A stretch of 25,484 nucleotides of DNA from a virus. Positions 1 to 7,875 of this stretch are shown here, piece by piece. Position 1 is the first letter of the stretch. Every line of letters starts with the position of its first letter. Both the position numbers and the translations under genes were made by a program. The stretch covers positions 1 through 25,484 of the IMG/VR virus record IMGVR_UViG_3300042879_002246; one strand, written 5' to 3'. Under the pieces are notes generated by a model. It searched no databases. It was not told the origin of the DNA and saw nothing but the letters and a program-made list of their open reading frames with translations.

Positions 1-1927
1 TTTCTATACCATATTTAGTTCTTACAATAGTACCATCTGTTTTAGTTTCTACATCTAATTCTTCTTTAGTATACTCTATAGCATAATTAAGAAGATGTTG
101 TTTAAATAAGACACCTGTATTTTTCCAACCATACTCTTGAAATACATTAGCATTGGCACCTAAGTCTTTTAAGAACATAATCTGACTTTTAGGTACTAAG
201 TACTTTTGTTTTTTTCTAGATATCATGTACTGAATAAAAAGAGATATATTATTCTCTATAACAGCCCATGCATTATACCATTCTATAATTAGTTCTAATC
301 TTTGATGAGTTTTATTAATGTCATCAAATCTACCACACCATGCGGCAACAATTCTATCTTGCTCTATATAAGTTTCTGTTTCTATCCCTGTGTGTTTAGT
401 TACTTGAATTGAAGCTTTCATTATGTATATGGAACACAATGATTCTGAGGTAGTTGTCTTTCCCTCCGAAACTGGATCTATAGAAGCATAATAATGTTTA
501 GCAAACTCTGGATTAGGTATAGGTCTTTCCCATACTACAAGACATCCTGTTTTATCTTCTGTATTTTTAGTAACAGGAAACTCTTTAATAGGTTGTTTAT
601 TAGAAGTTTTAACAGCAGGTTTTCCATTTTCATCTGCAAATATATCTAAGAACTCATAAGCATATTCTTTATCTTCTATTCTTCTTTGCTGTGCAGCAAG
701 TAAGTGAGTAGGAAATTTAGATACTGTTCTATTAGCAAATGCTTCTTCAATATTTCTTGGATGCTGAGAAATTCTTAACTGGTAAGTTTCTGGATCTAAT
801 TCATTTTTCCAAATATCAAATTGTCTATCTAAAGCTTCTAATGCTTCTTCTACAAGTGAATTACCATAAGTATCAATATGCGGTGGCATAGACCATTGCT
901 CAGGAATAAATAAACCTGATAAACCTATAGTACCTTTATTATCTATTAAATTAGTTTCAACAGCATAGACATCACTATCTTTAGGTTTAAGTATCATTTT
1001 CCTTAAAGGCTCACATTGAGATAAGTCACCCACAGATCCTGCAGCAATAAACATCCCTGTAGTAATTAAACCTGATCTCATGGCTGGGCGCATGTACTCA
1101 TATGTAGTATCCATCTTAGGAGCAATACCAGCCTCTTCATGAAAGAAGTATTTAACTGGACCCCCTACACCATTTGTAGGATCTTTTTCAAAAGACATAC
1201 CTTGCATGGTACCTTTTAAACCCACTTCTGTTTTTCTGTCTCCTTTTCTTACTTCAATCTTCTGCTGCCACATTAAGACTTTGTCTGGAGACATTGGACG
1301 GTACCATGCAGTATGTTCATTAAGGAATGCAGCATATTCCGATAAAAACTTCCAAGAACCTTTTTCATTAATATAATCTTTAAGGCTAGCTCCCATCTTT
1401 AGAGTTACTCCTGGTTCAAACCAAAGTTGATTTAGTAACTTAGATATATGAAAATAAGAAGATGCTATCTGACGTTTCTTTAAGATAGCAACATGTTTGT
1501 AATTTAGTTCAGCAAGTAGCTCATATAAAGCCATATGATACTGAGCATCCCTTATTTTAGCAAAATCAAACTTTTGTTGTTCTTTATCAAAGATAGGTAA
1601 GAAGTTTAACCACATGTAATAGTCTCTAGTTATAAACCATTTCTTATCACCATTTATATAGAAGACTCCTTTTCTACATTTGTTTTTTTGATCATCCCAG
1701 TAATTAATAAAATCTTTAGATTTAAAGGGAGCTAAACAATATACATTGTTAGCCCTAAATAAAGTAGATTGTTCATTAAATAAATAACTAGTTTCATCAA
1801 ATTCATACTTACCTGGTTCAGCAAATATTTCTTCTATAGATCTAGAAAATTCTTCTCTAGAATCAAATGATACTGTAGTCCAAGTACCATTATCCCAACA
1901 GGGTATATCTTGATAGATTTCACTCAT
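1..1927 (-). CDS. terL: Terminase large subunit (TerL), partial at 3' end
   Basis: This is the ATPase-nuclease motor that pumps DNA into the procapsid. About 642 residues are visible and the C-terminus runs off the left edge. A degenerate Walker A region (LKKRQIASS, residues about 149-157) is followed by a clear Walker B with catalytic Glu (VKYFFHEEAG, about 258-267) and a GSVG coupling-like motif near 297-300. The RNase H-like nuclease domain begins with YYASIDPVSEG near residue 482, supplying the first metal-binding Asp. The start ATG overlaps the stop of the upstream HNH gene (ATGA). The portal gene would be expected beyond the left edge, as in crAss-like phages. The family assignment is firm; the crAss-like subtype is inferred. 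Confidence 0.92.
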   Translation of the reverse strand, partial: MSEIYQDIPCWDNGTWTTVSFDSREEFSRSIEEIFAEPGKYEFDETSYLFNEQSTLFRANNVYCLAPFKSKDFINYWDDQKNKCRKGVFYINGDKKWFITRDYYMWLNFLPIFDKEQQKFDFAKIRDAQYHMALYELLAELNYKHVAILKKRQIASSYFHISKLLNQLWFEPGVTLKMGASLKDYINEKGSWKFLSEYAAFLNEHTAWYRPMSPDKVLMWQQKIEVRKGDRKTEVGLKGTMQGMSFEKDPTNGVGGPVKYFFHEEAGIAPKMDTTYEYMRPAMRSGLITTGMFIAAGSVGDLSQCEPLRKMILKPKDSDVYAVETNLIDNKGTIGLSGLFIPEQWSMPPHIDTYGNSLVEEALEALDRQFDIWKNELDPETYQLRISQHPRNIEEAFANRTVSKFPTHLLAAQQRRIEDKEYAYEFLDIFADENGKPAVKTSNKQPIKEFPVTKNTEDKTGCLVVWERPIPNPEFAKHYYASIDPVSEGKTTTSESLCSIYIMKASIQVTKHTGIETETYIEQDRIVAAWCGRFDDINKTHQRLELIIEWYNAWAVIENNISLFIQYMISRKKQKYLVPKSQIMFLKDLGANANVFQEYGWKNTGVLFKQHLLNYAIEYTKEELDVETKTDGTIVRTKYGIE

Positions 1928-2622
1928 GATTCAATTCTTTTATAATGAAACCAATTAGGAACTTTATTTCTACCATTTAAGTAAGCTCTAATAGTACTAA
2001 ATGGTTTATTTAAATGTTCTGATAATTCTTTACCTGAACCAAAAGTTAAGTTTGATTTAGTACATATAACTGTTTTAGCATTATAATGATTACCACCCGA
2101 CATACTAAATTTTATTTTATTTTTAGTTTCTTCTGATATTGCTTTACCTAATTTAGACTCTTTAATTTTTAACTTAGATTCTTTTGAATGAGTTTTTCCT
2201 AAAAAAGTCTGTCTTCCTTTTGCTTTAATACTAATTTTTAACTTACTTTCATCTGAATGAGTTTTACCAAAAAAATGATTATTAGAACCTATAGTATTTT
2301 TAATGTATTCTTTTCTAATTGCACAATAAGTTTTAGCTGAAGGTTTATATCTTACATTTTTTTTTACATTACACATATTCCATAGTGCTTTATGCATTGC
2401 TGGAGAATTAGGATATATATTAACAAGAAGTAAATGAGCTATGTAATGTTCTTTTGGAGTTAATAATACAATATTAGGATGATTAATATTTCTACAGTCA
2501 CCTTCTCCCCCAAAAGATTTTGGTTTTATATGATGAGCTTCATAGTAAACAGTATCAGATTTTTTTCTATCTTCTAATTTTGTTTTAGTTATTAGCTTTT
2601 GATATATGTTTTTATAGTTCAT
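1924..2622 (-). CDS. HNH homing endonuclease with NUMOD repeats
   Basis: This is a free-standing homing endonuclease of 232 residues. The N-terminal HNH motif is clear: YEAHHIKPKSFGG (His30, His31), then NIVLLTPKEHYIAH (Asn50, His59). The middle carries two or three NUMOD3-like DNA-binding repeats of the type FGKTHSxESKLKI (about 115-170). The C-terminus carries a NUMOD1-like helix-turn-helix (TFGSGKELSEHLNKPFSTIR, about 192-211). It lies between the 171-residue packaging-block gene and terL, and its stop overlaps the terL start by four bases. Such genes are selfish elements that cut cognate alleles lacking them; here the target is likely the terL 5' junction. The neighbouring genes look intact. 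Confidence 0.9.
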   Translation of the reverse strand: MNYKNIYQKLITKTKLEDRKKSDTVYYEAHHIKPKSFGGEGDCRNINHPNIVLLTPKEHYIAHLLLVNIYPNSPAMHKALWNMCNVKKNVRYKPSAKTYCAIRKEYIKNTIGSNNHFFGKTHSDESKLKISIKAKGRQTFLGKTHSKESKLKIKESKLGKAISEETKNKIKFSMSGGNHYNAKTVICTKSNLTFGSGKELSEHLNKPFSTIRAYLNGRNKVPNWFHYKRIES

Positions 2623-2643
2623 AAGTATTTGATTAATAATTAG

Positions 2644-3159
2644 TTAAGAGTCATACGAAAGCCCAATGCCTCCGCGTACTTTACTAGACTGTTCATCTTG
2701 TAGATCTTTGTACACACCTTTAAATGATTGTCTAATACCATCAAAGTCTTTTGCTAATGCTCTTATCTGAGCTATGTTACCATCTTTACCATCTGTAATT
2801 TGTGCAGTAGATAAGTAATTAGATATTCTGTCAAGTGCTTTTTGCATACCACCATAGGCTCTGGATGTTGGAGTTTCATATAGTTTTTCACAGAACTTAA
2901 GAGCATTAAATATATCCTCATCTTCTGTTGAGAATTCTCCATCTATTTCTCTCATAATCAGTAATTCTTTTTCTATCTGTGGTGTATGAAAGAAAGGATT
3001 CATATCTGGATCAGGGCATGTCATGTAAAACAAGTACTGGTATATTTTTAGATAATCATCCGGATAGTTATCCATTAAATCTTTTAGAGATTTAAGTGTA
3101 TAACAATGTTCAGTTGGAACTACTGTTCTATTCTGTACATCAAATAGTTTAATCAGCAT
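2644..3159 (-). CDS. Conserved packaging-block protein of unknown function
   Basis: I do not recognise a family for this 171-residue protein. It is mostly helical, with an acidic middle (about 68-83) and a C-terminal segment (about 105-160) that could form helices. Ignoring the HNH insertion, it is the gene immediately upstream of terL, where small terminase subunits or packaging regulators commonly lie, but no DNA-binding motif is obvious. It begins two bases after the stop of the PD-(D/E)XK gene, so the genes are translated from one message. A role in packaging is a guess from position only. Confidence 0.8.
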   Translation of the reverse strand: MLIKLFDVQNRTVVPTEHCYTLKSLKDLMDNYPDDYLKIYQYLFYMTCPDPDMNPFFHTPQIEKELLIMREIDGEFSTEDEDIFNALKFCEKLYETPTSRAYGGMQKALDRISNYLSTAQITDGKDGNIAQIRALAKDFDGIRQSFKGVYKDLQDEQSSKVRGGIGLSYDS

Positions 3160-3161
3160 CT

Positions 3162-3998
3162 TTATTTCTTTTTAATGTTTTGTTTGTTCTCATGAAGGTA
3201 ATGAATAATAGCATGTACTTCCTCTACTAAATAAGGTATTGCCATAGGTATTACTTCTTTTACTATAGGATCACCATTACTATCTAATTTTGCAATTGGA
3301 TAACCCCATTGATCTTCCCTGTCTACTTCAAATGTTATATGATGAATATAAATGCTTCCTGGTTTTAATTTAGGATTATGCTTTAATATAATATACATAT
3401 AAATACTGAGTTGTAAAGCATAGTGATAAAAGTTACAGTCATCTAAGTTATTTACTGGATGAGCCATTTTTTCAGACACTCCTTCCCAGTTAACATAAGA
3501 TTCTTTCTTTATCTCTTTATTAGTTTTGTAATCAATAATATTTACTTTACCATTAACTACTTCTACTAAATCTGATTGTCCACAGATGCCTGCAGACTTA
3601 AGATAAACCATATGTTCTGGATATATACCTGGTTCTAGTTTTTGACTAGGAGCAAACTTAATTCCATTTACAGTAGTTTCTCCAGGAGGAAATACCGGTA
3701 TAGTTACACCATCTCTTTCCATAGAAGATAGAGCACATAAATCTGCTTCTCTTTCATTATGATAGTAAGTACCTAAGTCTGTAGCTCTCTTAGCTTCATT
3801 AGTCCAAATCTCTTGTATAGTAATTGGATCAATACCATACCATTTAGATTTCTTATTCTTACTTACTTTTGCTGCTATTTTTTTAGCATCAAAATGTTTT
3901 TTAAAATGAGATACAAGTGTGGTTACACTTATCCATTCAATACCTGTATCTTCTATACTTCTATAGCTGTGATCAGATGCGTTAAATATTATGCTCAT
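3162..3998 (-). CDS. PD-(D/E)XK superfamily nuclease (RecB/Cas4-like)
   Basis: This 278-residue protein has the motif series of RecB/Cas4-type PD-(D/E)XK nucleases: an N-terminal SVTTLVS helix (about 24-30), a conserved GTYYH (His80), GQSDLVE with the metal-binding Asp143, IIDYKTNK supplying Asp156 and Lys158, and QLSIYMYI (Gln196, Tyr200). These residues coordinate metal and cleave DNA ends in the family. It sits in the packaging block, two bases from the next gene. A role in processing replicated DNA before packaging, or in recombination, is an inference. The fold call is strong; the exact substrate is unknown. Confidence 0.85.
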   Translation of the reverse strand: MSIIFNASDHSYRSIEDTGIEWISVTTLVSHFKKHFDAKKIAAKVSKNKKSKWYGIDPITIQEIWTNEAKRATDLGTYYHNEREADLCALSSMERDGVTIPVFPPGETTVNGIKFAPSQKLEPGIYPEHMVYLKSAGICGQSDLVEVVNGKVNIIDYKTNKEIKKESYVNWEGVSEKMAHPVNNLDDCNFYHYALQLSIYMYIILKHNPKLKPGSIYIHHITFEVDREDQWGYPIAKLDSNGDPIVKEVIPMAIPYLVEEVHAIIHYLHENKQNIKKK

Positions 3999-4000
3999 AA

Positions 4001-4345
4001 TTATGCATTTTCAATTATTGATTCTGCTAATGTTCTTGATGAGTCATCTTCAGCCATTAACATCTTACGGATGTTAGCTACTTCTTCTTGTGTAAACTTA
4101 CCCTCCATACCTAGTATTTTTAATCTTAAACACTTATTATCAAACTCTAACTTAGTCATTCTTTGCTCAAGTAAAGCAAGTGAAGTAAAAGGATCTATAT
4201 GAGTATCAGTGTTAATTTGACTAAAAATACCACTACTTGGAATAGTATTAATTACTTGAGTTGGATCATTTACAACTACACCTTGCATTTGTTGTTGTCT
4301 CATCATATTTATTGCATGTAGTGCATCAATTGGTGTTCTTGACAT
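4001..4345 (-). CDS. Small packaging-block protein, predicted coiled coil
   Basis: This is a 114-residue protein of unrecognised family. The N-terminus has a methionine/glutamine-rich stretch (MMRQQQMQ, about 14-21). Residues about 53-110 look helical with a heptad-like spacing (LALLEQRMTKLEFDNKCLRL), so an oligomerising coiled coil is plausible. It lies between the zinc-ribbon and PD-(D/E)XK genes with gaps of only a few bases and is clearly part of the same operon. No catalytic motif is visible. Confidence 0.75.
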   Translation of the reverse strand: MSRTPIDALHAINMMRQQQMQGVVVNDPTQVINTIPSSGIFSQINTDTHIDPFTSLALLEQRMTKLEFDNKCLRLKILGMEGKFTQEEVANIRKMLMAEDDSSRTLAESIIENA

Positions 4346-4349
4346 AATA

Positions 4350-4655
4350 TTAATTTTTAAGGTTATCTAATTCATCTTCTTCTTCTTCTGTAAGTATTGC
4401 TTCCCATTTAGAACCATCTGGATGTGGGCAAAAAGAAGACAAAGATCTGGTTTTAAGTTTAAGTGAACAACCACAATCATTACAGCAAGGACCTGTTCCT
4501 GGTACCATACATTTATTTCCTTTTAATTCACAATCATCACATATACTATTTCTAATAGCTGCTACTTCTTCTACATACTCATCTCTAATTACAGTATTTA
4601 TAATACCTTCTAGTATTTGAGATTTATTCTTCCAGAGTTGTGTCAGTTTTCCCAT
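4350..4655 (-). CDS. Eight-cysteine zinc-ribbon protein
   Basis: This 101-residue protein has eight cysteines (positions 39, 42, 49, 57, 58, 61, 63 and 76) in the order CxxC, C, CCxxCGC, then SSFCPH. The pattern suggests one or two structural zinc sites, similar to short cysteine-rich proteins common in Bacteroidota and their phages. The N-terminal 35 residues look helical and the last 15 are very acidic. Its start overlaps the end of the IHF-like gene by 32 bases, so the two are probably translationally coupled. The function is unknown; nucleic-acid or protein binding is possible. Confidence 0.8.
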   Translation of the reverse strand: MGKLTQLWKNKSQILEGIINTVIRDEYVEEVAAIRNSICDDCELKGNKCMVPGTGPCCNDCGCSLKLKTRSLSSFCPHPDGSKWEAILTEEEEDELDNLKN

Positions 4656-5019
4656 ATTTTTTTTGTTTAAATAATTCTTTTTGTTCTTTAGCTTCTTCTA
4701 GTTTTACATAAATATTTTTTAAAAGTTCTACTTTATTAGTAATTCTTTTCTTATTATGATAACCATTAAAAGTTTCAGAACTATAATTTTCTAAAAGTCT
4801 AGAATATGAAGTTATAGCTTTTTTTACTATCTGAGGTTTAACATGAAAATGACCTAACCCTTCTACATTTATTCTAGGATGTTTTAGATCACTCATAGTT
4901 TTTCTTAACTCTGTATAATAAAAGTCTATAAAAGATTCAACTAAGTTTTTGTCTAAGTTTAAATCTTCAGATAATTGTTGATATAAATCAGATGTCTTCT
5001 TTGGTATCATCTTGTCCAA
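4624..5019 (-). CDS. IHF/HU-like DNA-bending protein
   Basis: Residues 10-95 of this 131-residue protein follow the HU/IHF plan: a helical N-terminus (LYQQLSEDLNLDKNLVESFIDFYYTELRKTM) and then the signature strand region INVEGLGHFHVKP (about 50-62), matching the family pattern of an aromatic GxF after a Gly. The C-terminal helical tail is Lys/Glu-rich. HU/IHF-like proteins next to terL and portal genes are a known feature of crAss-like phages. The true start could be Met4 (MIPKKTSDLY), which would reduce the overlap with the upstream gene. The protein probably bends or compacts phage DNA. Confidence 0.75.
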   Translation of the reverse strand: MDKMIPKKTSDLYQQLSEDLNLDKNLVESFIDFYYTELRKTMSDLKHPRINVEGLGHFHVKPQIVKKAITSYSRLLENYSSETFNGYHNKKRITNKVELLKNIYVKLEEAKEQKELFKQKKYGKTDTTLEE

Positions 5020-5371
5020 AAAATTTATAATCCAATAGTATATTACCTTGTGTTTGAATTTTTAAAACAGGATTTAGTTTTATTAGTTTTTTATTACTAT
5101 CATCTTTAATTACTAATCCATTTTTCTCAGCTTTATTAATACAGTTTCTTACAGTTTGTGGTGACTTAAATATCCAGTCTTCATCTGTAGATGCATCATA
5201 ACAAAAATGAGTAAGCTCAATAGGTTCATTAAAACTAAGTAATGTCAAACAATTAAGATCAGACTCACTCATTGAAATGTTATTAATATAACAATGAGTG
5301 AGTATCTGAAATTTAACTATATTCCATTTAGGCATTCTAACACGCTTTTGTACTTGATTTACAAGAGCCAT
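4988..5371 (-). CDS. Winged-helix DNA-binding protein
   Basis: This is a 127-residue protein. Residues about 70-88 (SPQTVRNCINKAEKNGLVI) read as a winged-helix recognition helix followed by a wing (KDDSNKKLIKLNP). The N-terminal half contains helices that could complete the fold. Proteins of this kind in phages act as transcription regulators or packaging initiators. Its end overlaps the IHF-like gene by 32 bases, so the two DNA-binding proteins are probably made together. The specific role is not known. Confidence 0.7.
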   Translation of the reverse strand: MALVNQVQKRVRMPKWNIVKFQILTHCYINNISMSESDLNCLTLLSFNEPIELTHFCYDASTDEDWIFKSPQTVRNCINKAEKNGLVIKDDSNKKLIKLNPVLKIQTQGNILLDYKFFGQDDTKEDI

Positions 5372-5373
5372 TA

Positions 5374-5655
5374 TTACCCTTTTTTAAGTTTTCTTTTACT
5401 TTCTTCAGTTTTTTCTGATTCCTGTTCTTGTTCAGATTCTGGACCATTTTGCATTTGATACATTAGAGACATAGCTTGTGTATCAAAATGTAATCTTTTA
5501 AACTTAAATTCAGAAATTTCAGCAACTAACTTTTCATACTTATGTTGTGCTTCTAAAAAAGGAATAGCTTCTTCAAAAAATTGTTTCATTTCTTCTTTTC
5601 TTGCAGCTAGTTGTTCTGGAGTTAAATTCTCCATTTGTTCTTGTTGGTTTTCCAT
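5374..5655 (-). CDS. Glu/Gln-rich coiled-coil protein
   Basis: This 93-residue, strongly charged protein starts with a Gln/Glu-rich helix (MENQQEQMENLTPEQLAARK) and ends in a Glu/Ser/Lys tail. The heptad-like composition (residues about 15-60) suggests an alpha-helical or coiled-coil protein, perhaps a scaffold or chaperone-like partner; that is only an inference from composition. It is the first gene after the 5717-5747 terminator and is preceded by an AT-rich promoter candidate, so it probably opens the packaging transcription unit. Confidence 0.7.
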   Translation of the reverse strand: MENQQEQMENLTPEQLAARKEEMKQFFEEAIPFLEAQHKYEKLVAEISEFKFKRLHFDTQAMSLMYQMQNGPESEQEQESEKTEESKRKLKKG

Positions 5656-5700
5656 TGGTTATATATTTTATGTTTATACAAAACTACAAAAAAAGTTTAA
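5656..5700 (-). promoter_or_regulatory. Candidate minus-strand promoter before packaging block
   Basis: On the minus strand a run of seven T followed by GTAGTTTTGTATAAAC lies 15-45 bases upstream of the 93-residue protein, directly after a terminator. The T-run plus GTA and a TATAA block resembles the elements near 7831 and 14154. No exact TAnnTTTG box is present, so this is tentative. Confidence 0.4.
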
Positions 5701-5716
5701 ATAAAAATAGTTTAAA

Positions 5717-5747
5717 TAAAAAATCCAGGCATACTATATACCTGGAT
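5717..5747 (-). terminator. Intrinsic terminator
   Basis: On the minus strand a 7-bp stem (ATCCAGG/CCTGGAT, loop of 11) is followed by a T6 tract. It ends the transcript of the Gly-rich basic protein and separates the lysis unit from the packaging unit. Confidence 0.85.
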
Positions 5748-5769
5748 CTCTATAAGTTGTATGTAATTA

Positions 5770-6327
5770 TTATTTTTTCTTAATCATTGTTTTTGTTTTG
5801 GCTTTAACAATACCGCCTTTTTTATTTTTATCTAGTGGATTAGGAACTATTTTATTAAAAGCATCTGTGTTAGCTCTATTAGTTATTGCTTGCTTATATA
5901 GGTCAGAATTTCTTTTTGTATTATCCTTTATTTGCTGATTTCTTCTAACATCCATGTCTTTCATTATGATGCTTTGATCATAAGCTTTTTTTCTTTTTGT
6001 AGAGTCTGCAGGAGATACACCACCATCTTGTTTTTTAAGTAGAGTTTTTACAGAACCACCTTTTTTATTTTTATCTAGCATTTTTTTAATACCTAGGCCT
6101 CCAGCTACTGCAGCACCAGCTCCTAGAATAGCACCTAGTGCTCCACCGCCTCCTCCACCACTTCTAGAAGATGATCTAAACTTAGTTGTTTTACCACATC
6201 CACTTTTTCTTCTTCTTCTTTTTTTACCATCAGCTGATGTGTATTCTTCCATACAGCTATCTTCTGTACTGCCACCTTCAGCATAACTTCTCATTGATCT
6301 GATCATTTGATTTTTACTATCTATCAT
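5770..6327 (-). CDS. Gly-rich, very basic protein with KKGG repeats
   Basis: This 185-residue protein has a strongly basic patch (KKRRRRKSGCGKTTK, about 35-49), a Ser/Arg segment, a poly-Gly hinge (about 57-62), and a hydrophobic Gly/Ala stretch (GALGAILGAGAAVAGGLG, about 61-78) that could insert into or lie on a membrane. The motif DKNKKGGxVK appears twice (about 84-93 and 167-176), each time followed by a Lys-rich tail. Proteins like this are seen in phages of Bacteroidota and may be virion-associated or act in DNA ejection, but that is inference. It is last in the lysis unit and ends before a strong terminator. Confidence 0.75.
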   Translation of the reverse strand: MIDSKNQMIRSMRSYAEGGSTEDSCMEEYTSADGKKRRRRKSGCGKTTKFRSSSRSGGGGGGALGAILGAGAAVAGGLGIKKMLDKNKKGGSVKTLLKKQDGGVSPADSTKRKKAYDQSIIMKDMDVRRNQQIKDNTKRNSDLYKQAITNRANTDAFNKIVPNPLDKNKKGGIVKAKTKTMIKKK

Positions 6328-6329
6328 GA

Positions 6330-6491
6330 TTATCTATTTTTAAGTGTAAAGTTTAATATTGTTATCATATAAAATGTTCTTGGTACATCTATCTCTAGAG
6401 TAAATACATCAAGAGAAGATACTCTTAAACTTAATCTAAATTGCTTTAAGTTTTTCTTCCAGTTTTTCCAATTGTTTCTAGACTTCATCAT
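6330..6491 (-). CDS. Small basic protein between endolysin and Gly-rich protein
   Basis: This 53-residue frame begins MMKSRNNWKNWKKNLKQF and ends TFYMITILNFTLKNR. It starts with an ATGA overlap on the endolysin stop and ends two bases before the next start codon, so the tight spacing on both sides supports it as a real gene. The N-terminus is rich in Lys, Arg and Trp; the C-terminus is mixed and partly hydrophobic. The function is unknown; a small lysis accessory role is possible from position. Confidence 0.65.
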   Translation of the reverse strand: MMKSRNNWKNWKKNLKQFRLSLRVSSLDVFTLEIDVPRTFYMITILNFTLKNR

Positions 6492-7006
6492 GCTTCATTT
6501 GTGCTTATAGTTCCTTTGGCTTCAAGATGTATTTTTCTAACACTTGCTGGTTGTGCTACTTTCCAAGCTGTTCTTCTTGCTTGTGTTAATCTAGACTTAG
6601 CAATTCTCATAACATTTACCTGGTTATTTTGGTTCCCACCAAGAACATGATAATGAGTTTTGTCTTCACCAACATATATTCCAACATGTCCACCACCATT
6701 TCTTTTAAAAGTAAGTATATCACCTAACATAGGTTCAGTCACTTTAGTTCCGTACTTATTCCAGTTAAGAGCCCATAAAGGTCTTTCAACTACTTGTACT
6801 CCTGCTTTGTGTGCACAGTAAGCAATGAATAAACCACACCAAGGAATTTCATCATTAGTATAAATAGTACTTAGACTAAGTTCTTTGGCCCAATTGAGTA
6901 TTACAGGATTATGTGCTTTACCTACTATTTCTTTAGTACCAATAAGTTTAACAGCTTCTACTAATATTTTAGGAGCTGTTTCTTGGGTTAAATAGTTGTA
7001 ACTCAT
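6488..7006 (-). CDS. Endolysin, TIGR02594-type NlpC/P60-CHAP peptidase
   Basis: This 172-residue protein follows the TIGR02594 pattern: an N-terminal helix (EAVKLIGTKEIVGKAHNPVI), the catalytic Cys in EIPWCGLFIAYCAHKAG (Cys57), LGDILTFKR, and the catalytic His in GGGHVGIYVGED (His107), followed by HYHVLGGNQNNQVN. These enzymes cleave peptide bonds in cell-wall peptidoglycan. No signal peptide is visible, so export would need the holin-like proteins encoded just upstream. It overlaps the previous gene by four bases. The function is well supported; the exact bond cleaved is not known. Confidence 0.88.
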   Translation of the reverse strand: MSYNYLTQETAPKILVEAVKLIGTKEIVGKAHNPVILNWAKELSLSTIYTNDEIPWCGLFIAYCAHKAGVQVVERPLWALNWNKYGTKVTEPMLGDILTFKRNGGGHVGIYVGEDKTHYHVLGGNQNNQVNVMRIAKSRLTQARRTAWKVAQPASVRKIHLEAKGTISTNEA

Positions 7007-7314
7007 TTCTTAGGTTTCTTGTTTAATTTTTTGCTGATCATGTGTGCTACCCATAATCCTGTTTTCTTAAGGACTTTAGATTTAGCATCTACATTAACAG
7101 TAGTTCCTTCTGCAGTTTTCTTTACAGTAATATCTAAGTTCTTAGTATCTACTGTAACAGATTTATTGTCTGCATCCGTGTGGACTTCTACATCAACTTT
7201 TTTTGTGTCTATTACAACATCCAAAGTTTCTGGAGTCTTATCAATGCTTACTGTAGTTTCTCCTACTTTTACTTCAGCATCAATACTTACTGGTTTTTTT
7301 GGTTTTTTACTCAT
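7003..7314 (-). CDS. Repetitive beta-strand protein in lysis cassette
   Basis: This 103-residue protein is made almost entirely of alternating Val/Ile/Thr with Asp/Lys (for example VDVEVHTDADNKSVTVDTKN), predicting a series of short beta strands or a solenoid from residues about 8-75. The C-terminus is Lys-rich (KKLNKKPKK). It lies between the holin-like and endolysin genes with a four-base overlap to the latter. No family is recognised. It might be a secreted, cell-surface or virion component; the lysis role is inferred from position only. Confidence 0.7.
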   Translation of the reverse strand: MSKKPKKPVSIDAEVKVGETTVSIDKTPETLDVVIDTKKVDVEVHTDADNKSVTVDTKNLDITVKKTAEGTTVNVDAKSKVLKKTGLWVAHMISKKLNKKPKK

Positions 7315-7317
7315 AGT

Positions 7318-7554
7318 TCAGTTATTTGTCAAATCCTCCTCTACTTTAGAGTCATCAACTGTTAATTGTGATAATGTTGCTGCTACTGTTCCTGCTGTAG
7401 CTAAATAACCTGCTGCTGTAATTACTGCTGCTGGTAATGATATTGGAGCTGTTAGAATTACTCCTGCTACGGCACCTAAAGTAATTGCAATGTTTCTTAC
7501 TTGCTTCCAAAACTTTGGAGTTTTACCACTCCATCTTCTTTTTAACTCTTTCAT
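7318..7554 (-). CDS. Holin-like membrane protein
   Basis: This is a small protein of 78 residues with a basic N-terminus (MKELKRRWSGKTPKFWKQVR), a hydrophobic stretch with a central Pro turn (about 22-62; NIAITLGAVAGVILTAPISL then AAVITAAGYLATAGTVAATL), and a short acidic tail. This fits two membrane helices, the usual layout of a small holin. It overlaps the upstream gene by four bases and is two genes before the endolysin. The holin role is inferred from topology and context. Confidence 0.7.
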   Translation of the reverse strand: MKELKRRWSGKTPKFWKQVRNIAITLGAVAGVILTAPISLPAAVITAAGYLATAGTVAATLSQLTVDDSKVEEDLTNN

Positions 7555-7823
7555 TTTTCTTTATTTAATACAAACATCTTAACTGCATCTGATAATTCAC
7601 CTACATTCTTAGCTAGATTCTTTATCTCAAGTTGAGTAAGTTCTTGTAAGGCTTGATATTTTATCTGTGTCTCTTGTTGTACTAGTTCAATTTTACCTTT
7701 CAGTCTTCCTTGCTCTTCAGTATTTTTTCTGACATCTCCGTGAATCATTTTTAAAAAGTACCCAAATATAGCAAAAACAATACTTGTTATAAAAAGTCCT
7801 ACAGTTAGTGTTTGTGTATCCAT
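7551..7823 (-). CDS. Membrane-anchored coiled-coil protein (holin or spanin-like)
   Basis: This 90-residue protein has one N-terminal membrane helix (VGLFITSIVFAIFGYFLKMI, about 8-27) followed by a long charged helix (about 30-88) rich in Gln, Glu and Lys with coiled-coil character. The layout resembles class III holins or inner-membrane spanins. It is the first gene of the lysis cassette and lies just downstream of an AT-rich promoter candidate. Which lysis role it has cannot be settled from sequence alone. Confidence 0.7.
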   Translation of the reverse strand: MDTQTLTVGLFITSIVFAIFGYFLKMIHGDVRKNTEEQGRLKGKIELVQQETQIKYQALQELTQLEIKNLAKNVGELSDAVKMFVLNKEK

Positions 7824-7830
7824 GATTAAA

Positions 7831-7865
7831 AGTTATAAATATATATACTATAATATACTAAAAAT
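7831..7865 (-). promoter_or_regulatory. Candidate late promoter before lysis cassette
   Basis: On the minus strand the sequence T5-A-GTATATTATAGTATA lies just before the first lysis gene. It closely matches the element at 14154-14185 (T6-GTATATTATATTATAA) and sits in the same place relative to the start codon, suggesting a shared late promoter. There is no gene in this 52-base gap. Confidence 0.45.
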
Positions 7866-7875
7866 TTTTTAATTA

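Noticed and set aside
5694-5722. Short tandem repeat AGTTTAAATAAAAA
   Set aside because: Two copies of low-complexity AT sequence next to a terminator; probably T-tract related and not functional on its own.
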